Source: an uncultured bacterium (GTDB taxonomy: Bacteria > Bacillota > Limnochordia > DTU080 > JAAYLA01). Taken from it: DNA of 58,510 nucleotides. The DNA is taken from assembly GCA_937983075.1 (NCBI GenBank), contig CALKAQ010000117.1, positions 1 to 58,510 of the forward strand, given 5' to 3'. The position numbers were made by a program, and so were the translations under genes. The notes beneath the pieces are model-generated. The model ran no database searches. It saw only the letters and a program-made list of their open reading frames with translations, and was not told where the DNA came from. Of this stretch, positions 51,470-58,510 are shown one piece after another; position 1 is the stretch's first letter; each line of letters opens with the position of its first letter.

Positions 51470-53236
51470 GTGTTGAAGCGATATGTGGCAAAATTTCCGT
51501 TGACGTGGAAGCGAGTCATCGCACTCGTGCTGGCTCTGACGGCCGTGGCAGCCATGGGATCCATTGGATCGGCTCAATCCCTGGAGAATCCCCTGAGTGC
51601 GTTGTTGAACGTGCAGCGACAAGAAGGTCCGAAGATCGTTGACATTCGAGTGAATGATACGCGATATCTAACAAAAGAAGAGATTCTCGATCAGTTCGAG
51701 TATATTGCTGTCGGTCAGCCATTCGATATCGACAAGATCATCGAAGATCTTCAGTCTCTAATGGAGTATGAAGTAGACGGTGAGCGGGTTTTCTATGACG
51801 TTTACGTGCAACCGGTCAGTACCTTAAGTGGTGTTGTATTGCAGCTGGAATTCATTGAAGCATGGCCCGTCACCGAGGTGACCGTCGATATTGACGTTCT
51901 CAGCGAAGAGTGGTTTTTGGCGGCCATGGAATTTGAGCCCGGCATGTCTGTCGTGGCGGTCGATGAAGGAATTGTGAAAGCATTCGAGCGAGCTGAATTG
52001 GAAGAAGGGTTTTTGATTCACCTGGTGGACATGCAAGATGACTTGGCGACCGGGACGAGGCATCTCACCGTCCGTGCGATTCGTCTGAGTGAGGTTGCGG
52101 TGGAAGGCAACCAAAAGACGCGTGACTACGTCATTGAACGTGAACTGAAAGCGGCGCCGGGTGAACCGCTCAATTGGCATGTCATTCAGGGTGATATGTG
52201 GCGTTTGTTCCATCTCGGATTCTTCAAGAACGTCGGGGAGCCGAAGCTCGAATGGGTATTCAGCGAAGATCCCAACGAACTGCCGACGTTGAAACTGACC
52301 TACGTCGTTGAAGAACGTCAGACCGGATCCGCCGGTTTCGGTGCTGGCTACAGCTCTTCTTCAGGCTTGATGGGCTACGTGGAAATTTCGGATGACAACT
52401 TGTTCGGCCGCGGGCAGCAGGCCGGCTTGCGCTGGGAATTCGGTCAGAAAGAAAGCTCCTACGATCTTTCGTTCCGGGAACCGAATGTAGCGGGTTCGGG
52501 AGTTTCCGCCGGCTTCAGCCTCTATAATCAAACCACGAAGGGTTTGGAGGATCGAGAAGGAAACGTATACGACTTGAAGAAAGTCGGCGGCTATTTGGGA
52601 CTCGGTTACCGATTCACCGATTTCCTCCGCGGCGATATGCAGTATCGTCATGAAAATCAGCACAGAACGTTTGAAAACGAGCCCACCGAATCGCGCAGGC
52701 TGCGCAGTTTGCTGCTCGGTTTATCGGGCGATACGACGGATCAACCGTTCTACCCGACCAAGGGTCTGCGATACAACGTTTCGGTTGAAAACGCCGGCAA
52801 CTTCCTCGGCGGTGATCTCAACTTTACGAAGTACCGTGGCTCGGTCAGCACGTACTTCAAGGTCGGCCGCAACGATCAAGTGCTTGCGCTGCGTTTAACG
52901 GGCGGATTCGCAGGCAGCGAACTGCCGGATGCCGAAGCCTTCCGCGTTGGCGGTGCCGACTCCGTTCGCGGCTACCATTTCGGTCAGATGCGCGGGGATA
53001 AGCAGCTCGTCACCAACATCGAGTATCGGTTCCACATCAACGACGTGATCCAAGGCGTCGTATTCGCCGATGCCGGTCAGGCATGGGATTACGATGAACC
53101 GATCGACTTGAGCCAACTCCGCACGGCTTACGGTATCGGTGTCCGGGTTGACACGCCGCTTGGACTCATGCGTCTCGATTACGGGTTCGGCGATGACGGA
53201 GGTCGTGCATTCTTCAGCTTAGGCCCGATGTTCTAA
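51470..53236 (+). CDS. bamA: Outer membrane assembly protein BamA (Omp85 family)
   Basis: Outer membrane beta-barrel insertase of 588 aa. A signal-like N-terminus (12-36) is followed by about three POTRA domains (about 48-300; VEGNQKTRDYVIERELKAAPGEPLN is one start). The barrel (about 300-588) contains RGY in the DSVRGYHFGQMRG lid segment and GLRWEFGQ-like strands. It ends in SLGPMF, whose terminal Phe is typical of outer-membrane barrels. It is shorter than proteobacterial BamA (five POTRA) but normal for diderm Firmicutes. GTG start with GGGGAGG upstream. The 275-base gap before it has no gene I could support. Confidence 0.93.
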   Translation: MLKRYVAKFPLTWKRVIALVLALTAVAAMGSIGSAQSLENPLSALLNVQRQEGPKIVDIRVNDTRYLTKEEILDQFEYIAVGQPFDIDKIIEDLQSLMEYEVDGERVFYDVYVQPVSTLSGVVLQLEFIEAWPVTEVTVDIDVLSEEWFLAAMEFEPGMSVVAVDEGIVKAFERAELEEGFLIHLVDMQDDLATGTRHLTVRAIRLSEVAVEGNQKTRDYVIERELKAAPGEPLNWHVIQGDMWRLFHLGFFKNVGEPKLEWVFSEDPNELPTLKLTYVVEERQTGSAGFGAGYSSSSGLMGYVEISDDNLFGRGQQAGLRWEFGQKESSYDLSFREPNVAGSGVSAGFSLYNQTTKGLEDREGNVYDLKKVGGYLGLGYRFTDFLRGDMQYRHENQHRTFENEPTESRRLRSLLLGLSGDTTDQPFYPTKGLRYNVSVENAGNFLGGDLNFTKYRGSVSTYFKVGRNDQVLALRLTGGFAGSELPDAEAFRVGGADSVRGYHFGQMRGDKQLVTNIEYRFHINDVIQGVVFADAGQAWDYDEPIDLSQLRTAYGIGVRVDTPLGLMRLDYGFGDDGGRAFFSLGPMF

Positions 53237-53290
53237 GCGAACAAGCCGACGCGGCGGAGAACGGGTACACGATGAAAGGAGCTCTAGCGG

Positions 53291-53797
53291 ATGACGAATC
53301 AACGGTTGAAAGTCGGACTCTTTGTTTTGATCCTCGGTGCGGTTGCAATTGTGAGCTCAGTACTGGGGGAAGGACCCGAAGGCAGCGTCGGCTATGTGAA
53401 TCTGGAACGGATTTGGGCACAAGCCCTCTTGCCGGCGCTGGACCCGCCGCTGCAAGCGGAAACGGAGCGTCTGCAAGCAGAGCTCGACCAACTGGTTGAA
53501 GGCAAGTCGGAAGCCGAACGTCAGGCACTCTTCGAAGAATACCAAGGCCGCTTGTATGCACGACAGCAGCAGCTGCTCGATCCGATGCTCCTCTATGTCG
53601 GCGAGGTCATTGGCCAAGTGGCTGAAGCCATGGGCGTCACGATTGTCATTGATGCGCAGTCGGTACTCTGGGGCGGCGTGGATATGACAGCGGCGGTGCT
53701 CGACGCCATTGACTTCGGTGAGCTTCAAGCCATGGCGGAGGCTGTGATGGCTCAGCCGACGACTGGCAGCGACTTGCGGCTCAACTTGAGTTTTTAA
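53291..53797 (+). CDS. OmpH/Skp-family periplasmic chaperone
   Basis: Periplasmic chaperone of 168 aa. A hydrophobic N-terminal helix (about 7-28) precedes GYVNLERIWAQA, the OmpH/Skp start, and a central helical stretch rich in Glu, Gln and Arg (about 52-95). The C-terminal part is VIDAQSVLWGGVDMTAAVLDAI. Skp guides unfolded barrel proteins to BamA; gene order bamA-skp-lpxD is the usual one. ATG with AAAGGAG upstream. Confidence 0.88.
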   Translation: MTNQRLKVGLFVLILGAVAIVSSVLGEGPEGSVGYVNLERIWAQALLPALDPPLQAETERLQAELDQLVEGKSEAERQALFEEYQGRLYARQQQLLDPMLLYVGEVIGQVAEAMGVTIVIDAQSVLWGGVDMTAAVLDAIDFGELQAMAEAVMAQPTTGSDLRLNLSF

Positions 53798-53896
53798 CGC
53801 TCGCACTCGGGGAACGCTGTAGCCGTGGCTCTTTGCAGTTGGGCGGCTAGCGTGTCGTTGGAGTGCGCGAGCTCAAGGCTCGAACGAGCTCTGCGG

Positions 53897-53929
53897 GGGA
53901 CCGCCTGGTGTACCAGGGGTCCCTTTTTT
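53897..53929 (+). terminator. Intrinsic terminator between skp and lpxD
   Basis: GGGACC/GGTCCC plus an inner CCTGG/CCAGG stem (53897-53923) followed by a T6 tract. It ends the bamA-skp transcript, so lpxD and the ABC-F gene need their own promoter or read-through. Confidence 0.85.
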
Positions 53930-53957
53930 ATCATGGTGGCGGGAGTGTGAGAGTGCG

Positions 53958-55037
53958 ATGCATCTATTGGGGAGTTTGGCCCGGCTGGTGGACGGCGAAT
54001 TGATCGGAGATCCCAACACCGTCATCGAGGGCATTGCTCCGTTCGAGGAAGCGGGTCCGACGGACATTACCCTCGCACTGAAGCCCCAGTACGTTCGTGG
54101 GGAAGTTCGTTCGCGGGCAGCGGCCTGGATTGTCGGACCTGACGTCGAAGAGATCTCCGTACCCGTGATTCGGGTGAAGCATCCTCGCCTTGCATTCGCC
54201 CGGTTGTTGGCGCTTTTTGCCCCGAAATATCCGGTGGCTGCGGGAGTTCATCCGACCGCGGTTTTGGGAGCCGGTGTTGAGCTGGCTGAAGATGTGAGCA
54301 TCGGACCTCACGTGACCATTGCCGACGGCGCCCGCATCGGGCGTGGCGTCGTGCTGCACGCCGGAGCGTACGTCGGTCCGAAAAGCGAGATCGGCGACGA
54401 AACGGTCGTGTATCCGAATGCCGTCATTCGTGAAGGGGTGCGGATCGGGCGACGTTGCATCATCCATGCGAATGCCGTCATCGGCAGCGACGGTTATGGT
54501 TTTGTGCAAGTGGACGGCTTGAATCACAAGGTGCCGCAAATCGGCGGTGTCATCATCGGCGATGATGTAGAAATTGGCGCTTGTGTCACGATCGACCGAG
54601 CCACCTGCGGCTCTACGCGTGTTGGTCGCGGCACGAAGATCGGCAATCTGACGCAGGTCGCGCACAATGTCGTCATCGGCGAAGACTGCCTGATCGTCGG
54701 AGTGGTAGGAATCGGAGGCAGCTCACGCATTGGCGACCGTGTGACCATTGCCGGCCAGGTCGGCGTCGCCCAACATACCCGTCTTGGCGATGACGTGACG
54801 GTCGGCGCACAAAGCTTGGTCACGAAAGACATTCCTGCGGGTGCATTTGTGTCGGGATCTCCTGCACGGCCGCACCGCGAGCAGCTCAAGCAGCAAGCGG
54901 CGGCCCAAAAAGTACCTGAAGCGCTCCGCGAGATCGCGCAATTGCGCCAGCGCATTGAAGAGCTCGAAAGCGTGATTCTTTCGGCCGGCGCTGAGTCTCG
55001 TCTGGATGTCGCAGCTGGAAAGGATTTGCCTCGGTGA
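53958..55037 (+). CDS. lpxD: UDP-3-O-acylglucosamine N-acyltransferase LpxD
   Basis: Lipid A biosynthesis enzyme of 359 aa. An N-terminal uridine-binding domain (about 1-98) precedes a left-handed beta-helix built of hexapeptide repeats (about 100-290), with the catalytic-His region around NHKVPQIGGVIIGDDVEIGACVTIDR and QVAHNVVIGEDC. The C-terminal helix (HREQLKQQAAAQ) is typical. It adds the second acyl chain to UDP-GlcN, so the organism should make lipid A. lpxA, lpxC and fabZ are not in the window. GTGA overlap with the next gene. Confidence 0.95.
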   Translation: MHLLGSLARLVDGELIGDPNTVIEGIAPFEEAGPTDITLALKPQYVRGEVRSRAAAWIVGPDVEEISVPVIRVKHPRLAFARLLALFAPKYPVAAGVHPTAVLGAGVELAEDVSIGPHVTIADGARIGRGVVLHAGAYVGPKSEIGDETVVYPNAVIREGVRIGRRCIIHANAVIGSDGYGFVQVDGLNHKVPQIGGVIIGDDVEIGACVTIDRATCGSTRVGRGTKIGNLTQVAHNVVIGEDCLIVGVVGIGGSSRIGDRVTIAGQVGVAQHTRLGDDVTVGAQSLVTKDIPAGAFVSGSPARPHREQLKQQAAAQKVPEALREIAQLRQRIEELESVILSAGAESRLDVAAGKDLPR

Positions 55038-56968
55038 GTCTCGTTCGTTTGGTAAACGTCAGCAAATATGTTGGCGCTCGAAAACTGTTCGGGCCGGTGA
55101 CGGTTTCAATTGAATCGGGTGACCGCATTGGGCTGATCGGGCGCAACGGCACCGGAAAAACGACGTTGTTGCGCTTGATTGCTGGCTTGGACGCTCCGGA
55201 TGAAGGAAGCGTCACTCGCGCCGCCAAGCTGCAAATGGGGTATCTCGCACAAGAAACCGGAACGCTCGAGCCGGGGGATACGCCGTATAACATCGTCTTG
55301 CGCAGCCTTGAGCATTTAACGGAACTGGCGGCGGAGTTGCGGCGCTGCGAGGAAGCCATGCAACGAAGCCAGTCGTCGGAACACGAGCTCGAACGACTGA
55401 TGGAGCGCTACGCCATGCTCAGCGAGCGTTTTGAGCGTGAGGGCGGCTACGAAATGGATGCTCGTGTCCGCTCCGTCCTCCTGGGGCTCGGACTCGAAGA
55501 AGAGCAGCTGCACCAAGAAGTGTCGACGCTGTCGGGCGGCGAGCGTGAACGTGTGGCGCTTGCAGCTCTTTTAGTGAAGCAGCCGGATTTCTTGATTCTC
55601 GATGAGCCGACGAACCACCTCGATATTGCTGCCGTCGAATGGTTGGAGCAGTATCTTCGGAACTACCGTGGGGCGTTCTTGGTGGTGAGCCACGATCGGG
55701 CGTTTCTCGATGCGGTTGCGCAGCGCATTTGGGAAATCGACGCGGAAGGAATCGCCGTTTATCGCGGCAATTTTTCGGCGGCGCAGGTGCAGCGGCAAGA
55801 GCGCCTGGCGCGTCTGGCCAAGGAGTACGAAGCGCAGCAAGAAGAGATCGCTCGGCTGGAAGCGTATGTGCGCCGGTATCGAGCCGGTACGCGGGCGACT
55901 CAAGCACGCAGCCGGGAAAAGCGCTTAGAGCGGATGGAGCGCCTGGAACGTCCTACCGAAGACGCTGCTGCGATGAAACTCGCCATTCAAAGCGCTGCCG
56001 TTCGAGGCAGCCGGGAAGTTGTTCGCTTTGAAGGCGTCAGTCACCGCTACAACGGCACCGAAGTGCTGCGGGATCTTCATTTCACCGTCGAGCGCGGCCA
56101 ACGAGTCGGGATCGTCGGGCCGAACGGTTCGGGCAAAACGACGCTGCTTGAGCTGTTGACGCTGCAAATGACGCCGACGGAAGGCAACGTGTATTTGGGA
56201 CGAGACATCGTAGTCGGTTATTATCGCCAGCATTTTGAGGGGCTCGATCCCGAGCGCACGATCCTCGATGAAATTCTCTCCGTCCGTCACATGACGCTGC
56301 AGGAAGCACGCAGTTATTTGGCCCGGTTTCTGTTCCGAGGCGACGATGTGTTCAAACAAGTGGGCGTACTCTCCGGCGGTGAGAGTCGCCGCTTGATGCT
56401 GGCCAAACTGCTCCTTTCACCGGTGAATCTGCTCTGCTTGGACGAGCCGACGAACCACTTGGACATTCCCAGCCGGGAGGCGTTGGAGGAAGCGCTTGAT
56501 ACTTATACCGGCACTTTGATTTTTGTTTCGCACGACCGTTATTTTCTGTCGCGGCTGGCGGATCGCTTGATCGTTCTCGGAAAAAAGCCGGGTGAATGGC
56601 AGCTGATCGACAGGGGCTACGATGCGTGGCGACGTCTGGAGGCCGCCAAGGCGCAAGCGCAAGCGGCGGCGAAGCGAGGAAGCGCTCGGTCGCCCCGCAC
56701 ATCAGACGCCGAAAGGCGTGCTGCCGCCCAAACGCGAGCGGCGATGCGCGCCGCCAAAGAGGCCGTCCGCAAACTTGAAGCGCAAATCGAAGCACTTGAA
56801 GCGGAAAAGACGGAACTTGAAACCATGCTGGCCGATCCGAGGTTGTACGACGATCCGGATCGCATGCGGGAGGTTACGCTGCGATACCGCGAGGTGACCC
56901 AAACCCTCGACGAAGCGTACGAAGCGTGGAGCGAGCAGGCTGAACAACTCGAGGTCGAGCCTTCTTAA
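55034..56968 (+). CDS. ABC-F family ATP-binding protein (Uup/YdiF-like)
   Basis: Soluble tandem ATPase of 644 aa without transmembrane segments. Each half has a Walker A (GRNGTGKTT; GPNGSGKTT), a signature (LSGGERERVAL; LSGGESRRLML) and a Walker B with DEPTNHLD. A linker with basic helices (about 240-315) joins them. The C-terminal 120 aa form an Ala/Glu/Lys/Arg coiled coil as in Uup and YdiF. ABC-F proteins act on the ribosome. The GTG start overlaps the lpxD stop, which may be translational coupling rather than a functional tie to lipid A. Antibiotic-resistance ABC-F is less likely. Confidence 0.92.
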   Translation: MSLVRLVNVSKYVGARKLFGPVTVSIESGDRIGLIGRNGTGKTTLLRLIAGLDAPDEGSVTRAAKLQMGYLAQETGTLEPGDTPYNIVLRSLEHLTELAAELRRCEEAMQRSQSSEHELERLMERYAMLSERFEREGGYEMDARVRSVLLGLGLEEEQLHQEVSTLSGGERERVALAALLVKQPDFLILDEPTNHLDIAAVEWLEQYLRNYRGAFLVVSHDRAFLDAVAQRIWEIDAEGIAVYRGNFSAAQVQRQERLARLAKEYEAQQEEIARLEAYVRRYRAGTRATQARSREKRLERMERLERPTEDAAAMKLAIQSAAVRGSREVVRFEGVSHRYNGTEVLRDLHFTVERGQRVGIVGPNGSGKTTLLELLTLQMTPTEGNVYLGRDIVVGYYRQHFEGLDPERTILDEILSVRHMTLQEARSYLARFLFRGDDVFKQVGVLSGGESRRLMLAKLLLSPVNLLCLDEPTNHLDIPSREALEEALDTYTGTLIFVSHDRYFLSRLADRLIVLGKKPGEWQLIDRGYDAWRRLEAAKAQAQAAAKRGSARSPRTSDAERRAAAQTRAAMRAAKEAVRKLEAQIEALEAEKTELETMLADPRLYDDPDRMREVTLRYREVTQTLDEAYEAWSEQAEQLEVEPS

Positions 56969-57068
56969 CCCTCCGTTATCCCCCTCTTGCTACAAATCGT
57001 TCAACTTTTTACGGTCCGAACGTTCCTTTGGTGATTCACACCACACTTGGCCTCACTTTGTCGCTGCG

Positions 57069-57137
57069 GTTCTGTTTCGTTCCGTGTGGGAACCATCGGG
57101 ATCGCCCCAGCGGATCCCACACAGAGCGAAACAGAAC
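57069..57137. repeat. Long imperfect palindrome between the ABC-F and xylanase genes
   Basis: The 23-base arm at 57069-57091 is complementary to 57115-57137 with one G-U pair and one mismatch, around a 23-base loop. Three further wobble or normal pairs extend it at the base. No T-tract follows, so a simple terminator is unlikely. It could be an operator, an mRNA stabiliser or a repetitive extragenic element; no second copy was noticed in the window. Confidence 0.75.
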
Positions 57138-57173
57138 TGTATAGCCGGAATAAAGGCTCACGAATGTAAAAAC

Positions 57174-57214
57174 CACTGTTGACAAATATATTCCAACAAT
57201 TACACTGTAGACAA
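57174..57214 (+). promoter_or_regulatory. Sigma-A promoter of the xylanase gene, between direct repeats
   Basis: TTGACA (57179-57184) and TACACT (57201-57206) are 16 bp apart, about 45 bases upstream of the start codon. CACTGTTGACAA (57174-57185) and CACTGTAGACAA (57203-57214) are direct repeats with one mismatch, one covering the -35 and the other the -10, 29 bp apart. A regulator binding both would block the promoter (inference). Confidence 0.6.
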
Positions 57215-57251
57215 CCATGATCTTTGATCACTTCGCTTGGAGGGAGCCCAC

Positions 57252-58304
57252 GTGTCCAATCGGCGGGTTTGCGTGCTCAGTCTTATAGCGTTGCTCTTGA
57301 TTCCATCTGTTTCGAAGGCAGAAGTGCCTCGACTGCACGAAGTGTACAGCGATTATTTTCTTATCGGCGTCGCTCATGGCTTGGGACCTCAATATAGCCG
57401 TTTCGACGATTTGGTCGCGTATCACTTTAACGTCATCACCCCGGAAAACTTGATGAAATGGAACGCACTGCAGCCTCAGCCGGGAGTATTTAACTTTGAG
57501 GCAGCCGACGCATTTGTAGACTTTGCCCACGAGAACGGGTTGAAGGTCATCGGGCACGTTCTCATCTGGCACGAGCAGACCCCCGCATGGGTATTTCAAG
57601 ATGAGGACGGCAATCCCGCATCGCGTGAGTTGCTTATTGAGCGGATGGAAACCCACATCAAGCAAGTGGTCGGCCATTTTAAGGGCCGAGTGCACGGATG
57701 GGATGTGGTCAACGAAGCCGTGGAAGGCGGAGATTTGCGGGACAGCCCGTGGCGTCAAATCATCGGCGACGATTACATCGCACTTGCATTTCAATTTGCT
57801 CACGAGGCTGATCCTGACGCGGAGCTTTACTATAACGACTTCAACTTGGTTGAGGGGCCAAAGCGTGCACGCGTCTACCGTCTCATCCAAGATCTTCAGC
57901 AGCAAGGCATTCGAATCGACGGCGTGGGAATGCAAGCCCATTACGACATCACGTGGCCCTCTCCGGAACTCGTAAGCGAAACCATCCAGTATTTCGCTTC
58001 GCTTGGCGTCGCCGTACATATCACTGAGCTTGACATCAGCGTATATCCGTGGAGTGATCGCAGGAACCTCTACTCCGATGGTTTGCCTGACGACATTGCC
58101 ACCCGGCAAGCCGCGCGCTACGCAGAATTGTTTGAGGTCTTCCGCACGCATGCGGACGTGATCGAAAGGGTCACGCTGTGGGGCGTCAGCGACGACATGA
58201 GCTGGAAGAACTACTACCCCGTTCGGCGGCGAGACTATCCCCTGCTGTTCGACAGCGCAGGTGAGCCGAAACCGGCATTTTGGGCCATCATCCCAACGGA
58301 ATGA
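57252..58304 (+). CDS. Secreted GH10 endo-1,4-beta-xylanase
   Basis: Glycoside hydrolase family 10 enzyme of 350 aa that cuts xylan backbones. Signal peptide at about 1-24. The acid/base Glu is in WDVVNEAVE (Glu155) and the nucleophile in HITELDIS (Glu259); the ITPENLMKWN and HVLIWHEQTPAW segments shape the substrate groove. No carbohydrate-binding or S-layer module is attached. The GTG at 57252 has GGAGGGAG five bases upstream. Together with its own promoter it forms a single-gene unit, fitting an inducible plant-polysaccharide enzyme. Confidence 0.95.
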   Translation: MSNRRVCVLSLIALLLIPSVSKAEVPRLHEVYSDYFLIGVAHGLGPQYSRFDDLVAYHFNVITPENLMKWNALQPQPGVFNFEAADAFVDFAHENGLKVIGHVLIWHEQTPAWVFQDEDGNPASRELLIERMETHIKQVVGHFKGRVHGWDVVNEAVEGGDLRDSPWRQIIGDDYIALAFQFAHEADPDAELYYNDFNLVEGPKRARVYRLIQDLQQQGIRIDGVGMQAHYDITWPSPELVSETIQYFASLGVAVHITELDISVYPWSDRRNLYSDGLPDDIATRQAARYAELFEVFRTHADVIERVTLWGVSDDMSWKNYYPVRRRDYPLLFDSAGEPKPAFWAIIPTE

Positions 58305-58361
58305 TTATGCGGGGGAGTAGGTGCGCAGTGAATTTGAGGGGCAGCTGAAGTTATTGCTTAT

Positions 58362-58390
58362 CGAAGGCGGTATCGATGATACCGCCTTCG
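58362..58390. terminator. Perfect hairpin between two convergent genes
   Basis: A 13-bp perfect stem (58362-58374 with 58378-58390, loop GAT) lies between the xylanase end and the end of a minus-strand gene. T-tracts are weak on both strands. It may serve both transcripts. Confidence 0.6.
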
Positions 58391-58404
58391 TCTTTGAGGA
58401 AGTA

Positions 58405-58510
58405 TTAGACGAAGGCGATTTCGGTACCGATGAGAACGGCGTCGTAGGCGCACACGTCGGCAGTGTCAAGGCCGGAACGAAATGCCCCAAGACCGTCGGA
58501 GCAAAGTTGG
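58405..58510 (-). CDS. 3' end of an unidentified gene (partial)
   Basis: On the minus strand a frame ends with TAA (58407-58405) and is open to the window edge, giving about 35 codons ending in VLIGTEIAFV. The alternating hydrophobic residues at the end and the convergent hairpin suggest a real gene, perhaps a beta-rich secreted or barrel protein. The fragment is too short for identification. Confidence 0.4.
   Translation of the reverse strand, partial: QLCSDGLGAFRSGLDTADVCAYDAVLIGTEIAFV

Noticed and set aside
53798..53930. T-box-like end (ACCGC followed by GGGGTCCCTTTTTT) upstream of lpxD.
   Set aside because: No specifier loop, stem I motifs or full T-box bulge could be found in the 160-base gap, and lpxD is not an amino acid or tRNA synthetase gene. 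Called as an ordinary terminator.

Overview
The window reads as chromosomal DNA, rich in G+C by eye, from a flagellated, endospore-forming Bacillota lineage that also has an outer membrane (a diderm Firmicute; a Limnochordia-like affiliation is my guess, not shown by the sequence). Firmicute and sporulation markers are CodY, SpoIIID, a SpoIIQ-type protein, a SpoVB-type flippase, a YwmB-like protein, Mbl/MreB and a YwlE-type phosphatase. Outer-membrane markers are BamA/Omp85, OmpH/Skp, LpxD, and the flagellar P-ring and L-ring proteins FlgI and FlgH with the P-ring chaperone FlgA. No integrase, transposase, phage gene or CRISPR array was seen.

Layout. 1-4942 (minus strand): a ferric-iron ABC binding protein behind a DtxR-like palindrome, and a sulfate assimilation operon (APS kinase/ATP sulfurylase fusion, APS-type reductase, CysP-like permease). 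5143-10421 (plus): an SbcD/YhaO-like nuclease with its SbcC/YhaN-like ATPase partner, a cupredoxin lipoprotein, CutA and a LysM/M23 peptidase. 10525-17676 (minus): a large secreted DUF6807/PKD protein, SpoVB, an HNH nuclease of unusual architecture, class II fructose-bisphosphate aldolase and tRNA-Leu(CAG). 18446-27136 (mostly plus): codY with a long leader, hflX, a small Cys-rich protein, DUF1385-prfA-prmC, tsaC, mntP, ywlE and rpiB. 27328-35743: a WecA/MraY-family transferase, then a complete F-type ATP synthase operon (atpZ-atpI-atpBEFHAGDC) behind a near-perfect sigma-A promoter and closed by a strong terminator.

35857-40515: a PLP aminotransferase and an AMP-dependent acid ligase (minus), a CHRD protein and a sugar-phosphate isomerase-like TIM barrel (plus). 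40776-44249: ywmB-spoIIQ-spoIIID-mbl, syntenic with Bacillus subtilis but lacking murAA and spoIID at the expected place. 44389-49209: the flagellar rod and ring operon flgF-flgG-flgA-flgH-flgI-flgJ behind a sigma-28 type promoter. 49368-56968: an S55-family protein, BamA, Skp, LpxD and an ABC-F ATPase. 57252-58304: a secreted GH10 xylanase behind a strong promoter and a long palindrome. The right edge holds the 3' end of an unidentified minus-strand gene.

How the genes fit together: much of 21 kb to 46 kb follows the B. subtilis prfA-ywl-atp-ywmB-spoIIQ-spoIIID-mbl-flhO-flhP order. Where a monoderm would stop after flhP (flgG), this genome continues into the flagellar outer rings and the outer-membrane assembly genes. 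The window is therefore a junction between a Firmicute core and a diderm envelope module.
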